Shown piece after piece: positions 1 through 7,974 of a DNA stretch of 64,000 nt. Numbering within the stretch: the stretch's first letter is position 1; every line of letters starts with the position of its first letter. The translations under genes and the position numbers were made by a program. Under the pieces are notes generated by a model. That model did not search any database, was not told the DNA's origin, and was given only the letters and a program-made list of their open reading frames with translations. Source of the DNA: Pyruvatibacter sp. (GTDB taxonomy: Bacteria > Pseudomonadota > Alphaproteobacteria > CGMCC-115125); contig NZ_JAVJSC010000009.1 in the NCBI RefSeq assembly GCF_040219635.1, positions 248,001 to 312,000 of the forward strand, given 5' to 3'.

Positions 1-124
1 GCGTAAACACAGGCGCAATCGTTCCGCCCGTGCCTATACCGACCGGCACAAGCGACAAGAATATACCGATAAGCGACAGCCCTACCGGCACCGCAATCCA
101 GAATACCTGCGATACATCCCGCAT
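1..124 (-). CDS. mreD: MreD, N-terminal part (runs off the window)
   Basis: This is the first 41 codons of a membrane protein that begins MRDVSQVFWIAVPVG and continues as a hydrophobic first helix. MreD is an inner-membrane partner of MreB and MreC in the elongasome. The identification rests on position: the ATG lies 2 nt after the mreC stop, the usual mreBCD order, and the start is typical of alphaproteobacterial MreD. The rest of the gene lies outside the window, so its length and integrity cannot be judged. Confidence 0.75.
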   Translation of the reverse strand, partial: MRDVSQVFWIAVPVGLSLIGIFLSLVPVGIGTGGTIAPVFT

Positions 125-126
125 GG

Positions 127-1173
127 CTATTCCCCTTGCGGAGCTGAATCGACGGCAGCATTCCCGATAGCAGGCGGCCCGGCGCGCGCCGCATCGGTGC
201 CTGCAGCCGCCCCCGGCTCGCCTGCCCGCTCAACCAGCTGATCGGCAGCCGCTGGTTCGTCACCGGGCAGTTTCGGTGCCACGTCCTCTCCAATTGTTTC
301 TCTGGCAGCGTCTTCGGCGGCCGCCTCTTCATCCGTGTCCGCTACAACACGCGTCGGGAATTCATATTTGAGAACCCTTACGGCGCTGGTGCGGTCAAAC
401 TCCGAGTTGGTTTGCAGGCGCGGGCTGCCATCGCTTGCCAGCACCACAATGCCAACCGGCAGGCCCGGCGGCATCAACCCGCCATGCCCGGACGTCACAA
501 TCCGGTCGCCCGGCGACAACGCTGCTTCAGGCGGCAAAAAATCAATGCGCGGAAACCGGCTATTATCACCCACCGCAATGGCCCGGTAGCCGGAAGGCTC
601 AACACGCACCGGCACGCGGCTGTTAAGGTCGGTCAGCAGCAGCACCCGCGAGGCTGTGGCCCCGGTGCTGACAACACGGCCTATCAGTCCCTCGTCGTCA
701 ACCACCGCCTGCCCCGGCTCCACACCGTCCGCAGCCGGAACATTGACAATAAAGGCATGTACAAACGGCCCGCCGCTGTCGCCAATGATGTTGCCGGTGG
801 CATATTCAATGCTTGGCTCAACCGCGACATCCAGCAACGCTTCAAAGCGCGCCACGCGGCGTTCCAGAGCCCGCGCCTGCTCGCGCCAGACTTTCAGTTC
901 TTCGTTCTCAGCGCGCAGGCGGGCGTTTTCTTCAAACACATAGGCGTATTCATCTGTTGAGGCGATGAAGTTACGTACAGCCGCCACCGGGCGCGAAGTC
1001 ACCTCAAGCAGCGGCGCAGACAGGTCGGTTATCACCTGGCGGGTCTGGTCCACGAGGTAGCTCTCAGCCCGCCCGACCAATAATACCGAAGCAAAGGTAA
1101 GCGCGAGCACCAGCGACAACCGGTGCGACGACACCCGAAACGGTAACTTGACCCTGTTGGTCGGTTCCCTCAC
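127..1173 (-). CDS. mreC: Rod shape-determining protein MreC
   Basis: A 348-residue bitopic protein that links cytoplasmic MreB to periplasmic peptidoglycan synthases. A transmembrane helix spans about residues 17-36, a charged coiled coil about 75-115, and the beta-rich MreC core about 120-275 (for example GLIGRVVSTG and VRVLKYEFPT). The last ~75 residues are an Ala/Glu/Pro-rich, probably disordered tail, longer than in enteric MreC. The start is GTG, preceded by a GAGGCAGG-type ribosome site. It lies 159 nt downstream of mreB and 2 nt upstream of mreD, so it is very likely in one operon with them. Confidence 0.95.
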   Translation of the reverse strand: MREPTNRVKLPFRVSSHRLSLVLALTFASVLLVGRAESYLVDQTRQVITDLSAPLLEVTSRPVAAVRNFIASTDEYAYVFEENARLRAENEELKVWREQARALERRVARFEALLDVAVEPSIEYATGNIIGDSGGPFVHAFIVNVPAADGVEPGQAVVDDEGLIGRVVSTGATASRVLLLTDLNSRVPVRVEPSGYRAIAVGDNSRFPRIDFLPPEAALSPGDRIVTSGHGGLMPPGLPVGIVVLASDGSPRLQTNSEFDRTSAVRVLKYEFPTRVVADTDEEAAAEDAARETIGEDVAPKLPGDEPAAADQLVERAGEPGAAAGTDAARAGPPAIGNAAVDSAPQGE

Positions 1174-1248
1174 TGCACCTGCCTCTTGGGCGGCGGGCTT
1201 ATGCGCCCGCGCAGCCCATCGCCAATTTCCCCGTTAAAGCGCCCCCAC

Positions 1249-1292
1249 GCTTAATTCAGCAGTTAAGCTAATGCCTTGGGATAACAGCATTA
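1249..1292 (-). promoter_or_regulatory. Two inverted repeats between mreB and mreC
   Basis: The mreB-mreC spacer (1174-1332) holds GCTTAA-N8-TTAAGC (1249-1268) and, directly next to it, TAATGC-N12-GCATTA (1269-1292). As RNA both could fold into tandem hairpins. There is no clear T-run for a classical terminator, so they may be mRNA-processing or stability elements that set MreB above MreC, or protein-binding dyads for a second promoter. The function is inferred only from position. Confidence 0.4.
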
Positions 1293-1332
1293 TTAACGCC
1301 AACCGGCAATATGCAGGTCTGGCGGCCTAACT

Positions 1333-2373
1333 TTAATAAACAGACGACAGCACATGCCGCATGGTACGGATATGCTCCAGCGCCAGACCGGTGCCCATGG
1401 CCACGCAGGACAAAGGCTCATCAGCGATGGAAACCGGCAGACCTGTTTCCTCGCGCAACACCTGATCCAGATTTGCCAGCAGTGCGCCGCCACCGGTCAG
1501 CACAATGCCCTTGTCCACAATGTCGGCAGCCAATTCTGGCGGCGTGGCTTCAAGCGCCACCTTGACGGCTTCCACAATGGCACCCACAGGCTCCGCCAGA
1601 CTTTCAGCAATCTGCCGTTGAGAAATAGTGATTTCCTTGGGCACACCGTTCATCAGGTCGCGACCCTTGATTTCAATGGTCATGCCCGCGCCGTCATCGG
1701 GAATTGCCGCAGAGCCAACTTCCTTCTTGATGCGCTCCGCCGAGCTTTCGCCAACCAGCAGATTATGATGCCTGCGGATATAGCCGATGATGGCTTCATC
1801 CATCTTGTCGCCACCCACACGCACCGAGCGCGAATAGACGATGCCGCCCAGTGAGAGCACGGCCACTTCCGTGGTGCCGCCACCAATGTCCACCACCATG
1901 GAGCCTGTAGGTTCCGTCACCGGCAGCCCGGCACCAATGGCAGCCGCCATCGGCTCCTCGATGAGGTACACCCGGCGCGCACCGGCTGACAGCGCGGATT
2001 CCTGAATGGCGCGCCGCTCAACGGCTGTGGAGCCCGAAGGCACACACACAATGATCTGCGGATTGGCGAACGACCGGCGGTTATGCACCTTGCGAATGAA
2101 GTGCTTGATCATTTCCTCAGCGATTTCAAAGTCGGCAATCACCCCATCGCGCATCGGCCGGATGGCTTCAATGTTGCCGGGCGTGCGGCCCAGCATCATC
2201 TTGGCTTCTTCACCAACGGCCAGAACCTGTTTCTTGCCGCCTTTGTTGATGATGGCGACCACAGAAGGTTCGTTGAGCACAATGCCGCGCCCCTTCACAT
2301 AGACCAGCGTATTCGCGGTCCCCAGGTCGATGGCCATATCGGCCGAGAGCATTCCCAACAAGCCTCCAAGCAT
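1333..2373 (-). CDS. mreB: Rod shape-determining actin homologue MreB
   Basis: A 346-residue bacterial actin that polymerises on the inner membrane and guides lateral wall synthesis. The phosphate-1 loop DLGTANT is at residues 16-22, the phosphate-2 loop DIGGGTTEV at 162-170, and the adenosine motif TGGGALL at about 293-299. The length is normal for the family. The ATG start has an AAGGA site about 12 nt upstream. It is the first gene of mreBCD. A terminator-like hairpin lies just upstream, after leuA, so mre transcription probably starts in the 2374-2430 gap. Confidence 0.98.
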   Translation of the reverse strand: MLGGLLGMLSADMAIDLGTANTLVYVKGRGIVLNEPSVVAIINKGGKKQVLAVGEEAKMMLGRTPGNIEAIRPMRDGVIADFEIAEEMIKHFIRKVHNRRSFANPQIIVCVPSGSTAVERRAIQESALSAGARRVYLIEEPMAAAIGAGLPVTEPTGSMVVDIGGGTTEVAVLSLGGIVYSRSVRVGGDKMDEAIIGYIRRHHNLLVGESSAERIKKEVGSAAIPDDGAGMTIEIKGRDLMNGVPKEITISQRQIAESLAEPVGAIVEAVKVALEATPPELAADIVDKGIVLTGGGALLANLDQVLREETGLPVSIADEPLSCVAMGTGLALEHIRTMRHVLSSVY

Positions 2374-2429
2374 TCTTTTTCGCAGTCCTTTGTTCTTTGG
2401 GGGCGTGCCGGAAATGGCGCACCTGATGG

Positions 2430-2462
2430 AATCAAGAGCGGCGGTGCATATGGCACCGCCGC
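2430..2462 (-). terminator. Hairpin after leuA
   Basis: A perfect 10-bp stem, GCGGCGGTGC with GCACCGCCGC around a 5-nt loop, lies 20 nt after the leuA stop. On the minus strand it is followed by only a weak T-rich tail (TCTTGATT). It probably ends leuA transcription before mreB, although the short tail makes intrinsic termination less certain. Confidence 0.5.
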
Positions 2463-2481
2463 CTGTGTATCTGCCCGCGCT

Positions 2482-4068
2482 TTATGGCGCGACCATGGCC
2501 TCCGGCGCTGTTTTCAGGCGCTTTGTCTGCAGCCGGTTGAGCGCACTCACATAAGCCCGCGCACTTGCGACCAGCGTATCCGTATCCGCCCCGCGACCCG
2601 TAACGGACTTGCCGTCTTCCTCAAGCCGGACCGACACCTCCGCCTGCGCATCGGTGCCCCCGGTAACGGCATGTACCTGATAAAGCAGCAAATGCGCGTC
2701 ATACGGAACCAGCATCTTGATGGCATTGAAGATTGCATCCACCGGACCATCGCCGGTCGCTTTGGTGGAGCGCGTTTCGCCATCCACTTCCAGCGTCAGC
2801 GTTGCTTCTTGCGGGCCTTCCGTACCCGCCACAACGGCGAGCTTCAGCACCTTGATGTTTTCGTTGCCGGCAGCAACCTCATCATCAACGAGCGCCACAA
2901 TGTCCTCATCAAACACGTGCTTTTTCTTGTCGGCCAGATCCTTGAAGCGCTTGAACGCATCCTGCAACTGGTTGTCACCCAGCTGATAGCCCAGCGTCTG
3001 CAGCTTGTCCTTGAAGGCATGACGACCTGACAGCTTGCCCAACACCAGCGACGACTTGGAGATGCCCACACTCTCAGGCGTCATGATCTCGTAGGTCTCG
3101 GTGTTTTTCAGCATCCCGTCCTGATGGATGCCGCTCTCATGCGCAAACGCATTCTGGCCGACAATCGCCTTGTTGTACTGCACCGGAAACGACGTGACGC
3201 TGGACACAACCTTGGACGCCCGCGCAATCATTTCTGATTTGATGCCGGTATCATAAGGCATGGCATCGCCACGGGTGCGCAAAGCCATAACAATTTCTTC
3301 GAGCGCCGCATTGCCTGCCCGCTCACCCAACCCGTTGATGGTACATTCAACCTGCCGCGCACCAGCACCAACACCCGCCAGTGAATTGGCAACAGCCAGC
3401 CCCAGGTCGTTATGGCAATGAGTGGAGAACACGGCTTTGTCGGCATTGGGCACACGCTCACGCAGCATCGTGAAAATGCCCGCATACTCCGTCGGCACCG
3501 TGTAGCCCACCGTATCAGGAATGTTGATGGTGGTAGCACCCGCCTTGATGGCTGCTTCCACGCATTTGCACAAAAAATCATGCTCCGTGCGCGTCGCATC
3601 CTCTGCGGACCACTCCACATTGTCCACCAGATTGCGCGCCAGTGACACGCTGGCCACAACCGCATCCAGCACCTGCTCCGGTGTCATTTGCAGCTTGTGC
3701 TTCATATGCACGGGGCTGGTGGAAATAAACGTATGAATGCGCCCGCGCTGGGCGTTGCGCAGCGCTTCACCCGCCCGCTCAATGTCTTTCGCACCGGCGC
3801 GCGACAGACCGCAGATCACGCTGTCCTTGATGCGACGGGCAATTTCCGACACCGCTTCAAAGTCGCCGTTGGAGGCAATCGGGAAGCCGGCTTCGATAAT
3901 GTCGACGCCCATTGCTTCGAGTGTTTCTGCTACCTGGATTTTTTCATCCAGGTTCATGCTGGCCCCCGGCGACTGTTCGCCGTCACGCAACGTGGTATCA
4001 AAAATGAGAACACGGTCGGCGCTTGGGGCTGCCTGTACACCGCGTTTTGATTTGCTATCGGGTATCAT
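2482..4068 (-). CDS. leuA: 2-isopropylmalate synthase
   Basis: First committed enzyme of leucine synthesis, joining acetyl-CoA and 2-oxoisovalerate. The DRE-TIM barrel signature DTTLRDGEQSPGAS is at about residues 24-37, and the metal motif STHCHNDLGLA at about 218-228. The C-terminal ~130 residues form the LeuA allosteric domain that binds leucine. At 528 residues it is a full-length long-form enzyme. The ATG has a GAAGGA site 10-15 nt upstream. It stands alone rather than with leuBCD. The 499-nt upstream spacer carries a promoter candidate and a short leader frame with three adjacent Leu codons, which suggests attenuation control. Confidence 0.97.
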   Translation of the reverse strand: MIPDSKSKRGVQAAPSADRVLIFDTTLRDGEQSPGASMNLDEKIQVAETLEAMGVDIIEAGFPIASNGDFEAVSEIARRIKDSVICGLSRAGAKDIERAGEALRNAQRGRIHTFISTSPVHMKHKLQMTPEQVLDAVVASVSLARNLVDNVEWSAEDATRTEHDFLCKCVEAAIKAGATTINIPDTVGYTVPTEYAGIFTMLRERVPNADKAVFSTHCHNDLGLAVANSLAGVGAGARQVECTINGLGERAGNAALEEIVMALRTRGDAMPYDTGIKSEMIARASKVVSSVTSFPVQYNKAIVGQNAFAHESGIHQDGMLKNTETYEIMTPESVGISKSSLVLGKLSGRHAFKDKLQTLGYQLGDNQLQDAFKRFKDLADKKKHVFDEDIVALVDDEVAAGNENIKVLKLAVVAGTEGPQEATLTLEVDGETRSTKATGDGPVDAIFNAIKMLVPYDAHLLLYQVHAVTGGTDAQAEVSVRLEEDGKSVTGRGADTDTLVASARAYVSALNRLQTKRLKTAPEAMVAP

Positions 4069-4194
4069 CTTGTTTCGTCCTTCTCAGGTTCCAATGCATG
4101 GCTGGTCGGTATTGCCATGCGGTTCGAAGATCTCGCTTCGTCCCCTGAATGCCCGTCCTTGCCTGCGTTGAAATATGCAAAGGACCGCCAGCGC

Positions 4195-4329
4195 TCAGGG
4201 GCTGGTAAGGAGAAGGCGTGTGCCGAGCCGGTTTGTGGTAGGAAAGTGCAGACGTGCAAAACCGCCGCCGGAAGCCGCAGCTTCTGCCGTCAGTTTGGTG
4301 CCAACGATGTCAGCGCGAGCAATGCTCAT
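4195..4329 (-). CDS. Possible leuA leader peptide (44 aa)
   Basis: An ATG-started 44-codon frame in the leuA 5' region, beginning MSIARADIVG and ending GTRLLLTSP, with three consecutive Leu codons (CTT CTC CTT, 4207-4215) just before the stop. A weak GGAAAG site lies upstream. The stop sits in a pairable region: CCAGC/GCTGG (4188-4192 with 4201-4205) crosses CCCCTGA/TCAGGGG (4142-4148 with 4195-4201), so the two folds exclude each other. An inner stem GTCCTT/AAGGAC lies between the arms of the second. This resembles a leucine attenuator, but there is no T-run terminator and the peptide is long for a leader. It could be chance. Confidence 0.35.
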   Translation of the reverse strand: MSIARADIVGTKLTAEAAASGGGFARLHFPTTNRLGTRLLLTSP

Positions 4330-4425
4330 CTGCGCGTCTTTCCGTCTTTTGTCCGCCGGGTTTCGCGACACTCATTTCCCGACCGCCACAAAACTGCGCC
4401 CGAAAAATCCACGAAAGCCAAAACC

Positions 4426-4455
4426 ACTATACAAAGCTAGGACTTGGTGGGTTAA
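4426..4455 (-). promoter_or_regulatory. Candidate leuA promoter
   Basis: Reading the minus strand, TTAACC and TATAGT are 18 nt apart in the leuA upstream spacer. The -10 matches five of six consensus bases, but the -35 is poor. A start near 4419 would give a ~350-nt leader containing the proposed leader peptide. The rest of the spacer, 4456-4567, holds nothing I recognise. Confidence 0.3.
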
Positions 4456-4567
4456 CGAAAGGTAACCAACCGTTACGTCCCGCTCGGTTCGCTATTGGTT
4501 TTTAGGCCATTCGCAGCGCGGGGCGCAAGCGCCAGCAAGACTTAATCTCTGCGTTTTTATGGCCTTT

Positions 4568-5575
4568 TCAAGCCTCGACAGACGTTTGAGGCTCACGGCG
4601 CTGTCCGGCGCTGTCCCTGGAGGCCGCGTCACCCTCCCCGTCATCCCCTGATCCAAGCAGCGACAGCTTGGCAGCTTTGGCGCATGACACGACGAAATCC
4701 ATTGCGTCGCGCACCCGGCCCACATGTGCAGTATCGTTGTGAGTCACCAGCCAAAGCTCCAGTGCACCCACCTCGTCAGCCGCGCCAATGCGCATCAATA
4801 ACGGGTCCGCATCGCCCGCGATGCACGGCAGGGCCGTCAGTCCAAGCCCCTGGCGCGCCGCTTCAGCCCGCACGCTCACCGCATTGGACCGCACGACGAC
4901 GCTGGCCCCCTGCTCAGCCCGGCTCATCCACCACACAGGCCCCAAAGGGCTTTCAGACAATCCAAAGCCGATCACCCGATGGCCCGCAAGCCGCCCTGGC
5001 TCTTTGGGGGCACCGCGCACTGCGGTGTAGGCCCGACTTGCGTACAGTCCGTAAGCCATGTCGCCGATTTTGCGCACAATCACATTTCCTTGCGTAGGCC
5101 GCGCAAAACGTACCGCCACATCCACGTCCTTCATGGACCCCGCAGGCGCGCCTGCGGAAGGTGCCGGTCCGGTCAGACTGGGGTCTGCAATGATCTCAAG
5201 TCGCAACTCAGGATGCGCATCGCGGAATGTAGGCAACTGCGGACCAAGCACAGCGGAAGCAAACACATCGCCCGCAGCAACCCTTACAACCCCGTCCGCC
5301 TCGCTGTCATCCGCCACAAAATCGCGTTCCAGTGCCGACAGGCGTTGATCTACCGGCGCAAGCTGGGTCAGCAACCTTTCACCGCGCGGTGTCAGCCGGT
5401 ACCCCGACCGCGACCGGTCGAACAACCGTGCACCCAGTGCCTCCTCAAGCGAGGCCACACGACGCAGCACGGTGGTGGTATTGACCTTGAGCAGAGACGA
5501 CGCGGCAGAAAGACTGCCCGCCTCCGCAACAGCGAGGAAAAATCTCAGATCATCCCAGTTCAAGCCGGCAGACAT
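4568..5575 (-). CDS. LysR-family transcriptional regulator
   Basis: A 335-residue LysR regulator. The N-terminal winged helix-turn-helix covers residues ~5-62 (FFLAVAEAGSLSAASSLL, then RLTPRGERLL), and a periplasmic-binding-protein-like effector domain fills the rest. The start was chosen at the second ATG because GGAGG lies 7 nt before it; the frame is open 7 codons further. The last ~30 residues are polar and low-complexity. It faces neither neighbour divergently: purT lies upstream on the same strand with a 100-nt gap, so no target can be read from context. The effector is unknown. Confidence 0.88.
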   Translation of the reverse strand: MSAGLNWDDLRFFLAVAEAGSLSAASSLLKVNTTTVLRRVASLEEALGARLFDRSRSGYRLTPRGERLLTQLAPVDQRLSALERDFVADDSEADGVVRVAAGDVFASAVLGPQLPTFRDAHPELRLEIIADPSLTGPAPSAGAPAGSMKDVDVAVRFARPTQGNVIVRKIGDMAYGLYASRAYTAVRGAPKEPGRLAGHRVIGFGLSESPLGPVWWMSRAEQGASVVVRSNAVSVRAEAARQGLGLTALPCIAGDADPLLMRIGAADEVGALELWLVTHNDTAHVGRVRDAMDFVVSCAKAAKLSLLGSGDDGEGDAASRDSAGQRREPQTSVEA

Positions 5576-5675
5576 AGCGCCCTCCTGCAAAAGCATATGC
5601 TAGCCTACGCAAATACCGCTTATGACGCATCGCATTTTTGCGGTTATTAAATTGCGATTATGCAATACCGCAACA

Positions 5676-6872
5676 CTAGGCCTGCCTGGGTTTTACCCGT
5701 GACGCCGCTTCCAGCGCTCTATCGCGGGCGGTTTGGGTGTCTTTGGCAGACGCGACAGCAACGCCCATGCGCCGCCGAACGAAGGCCTCAGGCTTGCCGA
5801 ACAGCCGTATCTGGCTTTCCGGCACGCGCAAAGCATGGTCCAGACCATCAAACACAATGCCCTTTGCCGCCATGCCACCGTAAATCACCGCACTTGCGGC
5901 AGGTTGGGTAAGCCCGGTGGATACCGGCAGCCCCAAAATGGCCCGCGCGTGCAACGCAAACTCGCTTTGTCGCTGCGAGCCAAGCGTAACCAGCCCGGTG
6001 TCGTGCGGGCGCGGGCTCACTTCGGAAAACCACACGTCGTCGCCCTTCACAAAGAGTTCGACGCCGAAAACCCCTCGCCCGCCAAGCCGTGACGCGACTT
6101 TCGCTGCAATCTGCTGTGCTGAGGCCAGCGCCTTTTCCGGCATTGGCTGCGGCTGCCAGCTTTCCACATAATCACCGTGCTCCTGACGATGACCGATCGG
6201 CGCGCAAAATGACGTCTCGATTTCGCCGCGCTCATTCAGCGCCCTCACCGTCAGCAACGTAATTTCATAGTCAAAGTCGATACGCCCCTCAACAATCACC
6301 CGCGCCTCTTCCACCCGCCCGGCTTGCAACGCATAGGCCCAGGCAGGCGTAACTTCCTCCGCAGACTGAACAAAACTCTGTCCCTTGCCGGACGACGACA
6401 TGACAGGCTTGACGAATACGGGAAAGCCGATCTCGGCTGCTGCCCTGGCTAGCTCACGCTCGGTTGTGGCAAATGCGTAGGGCGACGTGGGGAGGCTCAG
6501 TTCTTCGGCTGCCAGGCGCCTTATGCCTTCACGATTCATGGTGAGTTGAACAGCTTCGGGCGTGGGAATGACATCCGCCACCCCCTGCCGCGCAATCACC
6601 GCCAGTTCGTCGGTCGCGATTGCCTCAATTTCCGGCACAATCAAATGCGGCCGCTCAGCCATGACAACCCGGCGGATTTCCTCCGCCTTCGTCATATCCA
6701 CAACGTGGCTGCGATGCGCCACCTGCATGGCGGGTGCGTTGGCATAGCGGTCCACCGCAATCACCTCAGCCCCGAAGCGCTGAAGCTCAATCACCACTTC
6801 CTTGCCAAGCTCGCCCGCCCCCAGCAGCATCACGCGTGTGGCAGACGGGGTAAGCGGTGTGCCGATACGCAT
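5676..6872 (-). CDS. purT: Formate-dependent GAR transformylase (PurT)
   Basis: An ATP-grasp enzyme that makes formyl-GAR from GAR, formate and ATP, the folate-independent route for the third step of purine synthesis. The N-terminal domain begins MLLGAGELGKEVVIELQRFG (residues 15-34). The ATP-grasp core includes VFVKPVMSSSGKGQS and the metal/ATP segment WFSEVSPRPHDTG, and the C-terminal domain is complete. At 398 residues it matches E. coli PurT (392). It starts with ATG 28 nt after the stop of the upstream SDR gene on the same strand, so the two may be co-transcribed. Confidence 0.96.
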   Translation of the reverse strand: MRIGTPLTPSATRVMLLGAGELGKEVVIELQRFGAEVIAVDRYANAPAMQVAHRSHVVDMTKAEEIRRVVMAERPHLIVPEIEAIATDELAVIARQGVADVIPTPEAVQLTMNREGIRRLAAEELSLPTSPYAFATTERELARAAAEIGFPVFVKPVMSSSGKGQSFVQSAEEVTPAWAYALQAGRVEEARVIVEGRIDFDYEITLLTVRALNERGEIETSFCAPIGHRQEHGDYVESWQPQPMPEKALASAQQIAAKVASRLGGRGVFGVELFVKGDDVWFSEVSPRPHDTGLVTLGSQRQSEFALHARAILGLPVSTGLTQPAASAVIYGGMAAKGIVFDGLDHALRVPESQIRLFGKPEAFVRRRMGVAVASAKDTQTARDRALEAASRVKPRQA

Positions 6873-6903
6873 GGGGGCCTCTTTGGCGGGCGGATGAAAA
6901 CTG

Positions 6904-7875
6904 TCAGGCGAAGCGTTCTCCTACCATTTCTTCCGATTTAATCCAAAGCGCCGCCGCCGTTTTTGGGTTCTGCGCGTGCGGCAGCACGCCGCCGCGGATT
7001 TCAGCCATCCGCTCAGGCGTCACCTGCTCCGACTTGTGACAATCCTCACAGTAATAACCGCCCTCGCCGTCAAGCTCGGGGGCAGTGGCACACCAGGTGG
7101 CGGTGGCAGCGCCCTGCTCGACGTTCTTGAAACCAGGGTGAACCTTGCCTTCTTCATTGACCCAGCCCAGCACCTTGAACTCTTCGGGGTCCATATCGCG
7201 CTGAAGCCCTGTCATGATACCGCCGGGATGAACAGAAAACGCGCGAATGCCCTTCGCCTTCACCCGCGCATCGAGCTCCAGCGCAAACAGCGCATTGGCC
7301 GTCTTGGCGCGGCCATAGGCGGTCCATTTTTCATAGTCAGTCTTTTCAAAATTGGGATCGTCGAGATCAACATCACATATGCGGTGCCCGGTCGATGAAA
7401 GCGCCACCACCCGCGCGCCGCCGTCCGCCGCTCCCTTTTCCAGCGCCGGCAACAACCGACCGGTCAGCACGAAATGCCCCAGATGGTTGGTGCCAAACTG
7501 GCTTTCAAAGCCCTGCGCCGTTGTGCGATGTGGCGTCGCCATGATGCCCGCATTGTTGATGAGAATGTGCAGCGGCTTGCCGGTGGCCACAAACCCGTCC
7601 GCAAAGGCACGCACACTGTCCAGATCGCCCAGATCAAGCGTGCCGGTTTCCACATGCGTGTTGCCAGTGGTTTTCTGGATGTCCGCCACGGCGGCTTGCA
7701 GCTTGTCGGGACTGCGGCCGGGAATGATCACATGTGCCCCGGCACCCGCCAGTGCCCGCGCGGTCTCAACGCCCAAACCCGATGATGCCCCCGTCACGAT
7801 CGCCACCCTGCCTGACAGATCGATCCCCGCCACCACGTCCGCGGCGGTTGACCGCATACCAAATTCTCGCGCCAT
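6904..7875 (-). CDS. Short-chain dehydrogenase/reductase
   Basis: A 323-residue NAD(P)-dependent SDR related to WWOX/retinol-dehydrogenase-like oxidoreductases. The nucleotide motif TGASSGLG is at residues 28-35, NNAG at ~107, the catalytic serine in VALSSTGH, and the active-site pair in YGRAK at ~190. The start follows an AGGGAG site. The frame stays open ~300 codons upstream, but that part is antisense to the hydrolase gene and is not protein. The C-terminus carries CEDCHKSEQ, an unusual cysteine pair. The gene is divergent from the hydrolase over a 99-nt spacer with two palindromes. The substrate is unknown. Confidence 0.9.
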   Translation of the reverse strand: MAREFGMRSTAADVVAGIDLSGRVAIVTGASSGLGVETARALAGAGAHVIIPGRSPDKLQAAVADIQKTTGNTHVETGTLDLGDLDSVRAFADGFVATGKPLHILINNAGIMATPHRTTAQGFESQFGTNHLGHFVLTGRLLPALEKGAADGGARVVALSSTGHRICDVDLDDPNFEKTDYEKWTAYGRAKTANALFALELDARVKAKGIRAFSVHPGGIMTGLQRDMDPEEFKVLGWVNEEGKVHPGFKNVEQGAATATWCATAPELDGEGGYYCEDCHKSEQVTPERMAEIRGGVLPHAQNPKTAAALWIKSEEMVGERFA

Positions 7876-7912
7876 TGGTCTGCACTCCCTGCTATGATTG
7901 ATGGAGTCGATG

Positions 7913-7944
7913 GTGGGACGACATCCCACATGACCCTCGGTCAT
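7913..7944. promoter_or_regulatory. Adjacent palindromes in a divergent promoter
   Basis: Between the SDR and hydrolase genes two dyads abut: GTGGGA-N5-TCCCAC (7913-7929) and ATGACC-N3-GGTCAT (7930-7944). Both have perfect 6-bp arms. Their position in a short divergent spacer, with an AT-rich TTATGTTAG just downstream toward the hydrolase, suits operators for one or two dimeric repressors. No regulator gene adjoins, so the binding protein is unknown. Confidence 0.5.
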
Positions 7945-7974
7945 TTTTGTTATGTTAGTCTGGATCGGCTGCCG

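Noticed and set aside
1251..1266. A CtrA-type site (TTAA-N-TTAA) in the mreB-mreC spacer
   Set aside because: The half-sites are 8 nt apart rather than the 7 required, and they are better explained as arms of an inverted repeat.
2083..3030. A 315-codon plus-strand open frame over mreB and leuA
   Set aside because: It is antisense to two strongly conserved genes and has no motif or ribosome site. It is a GC-rich shadow frame.
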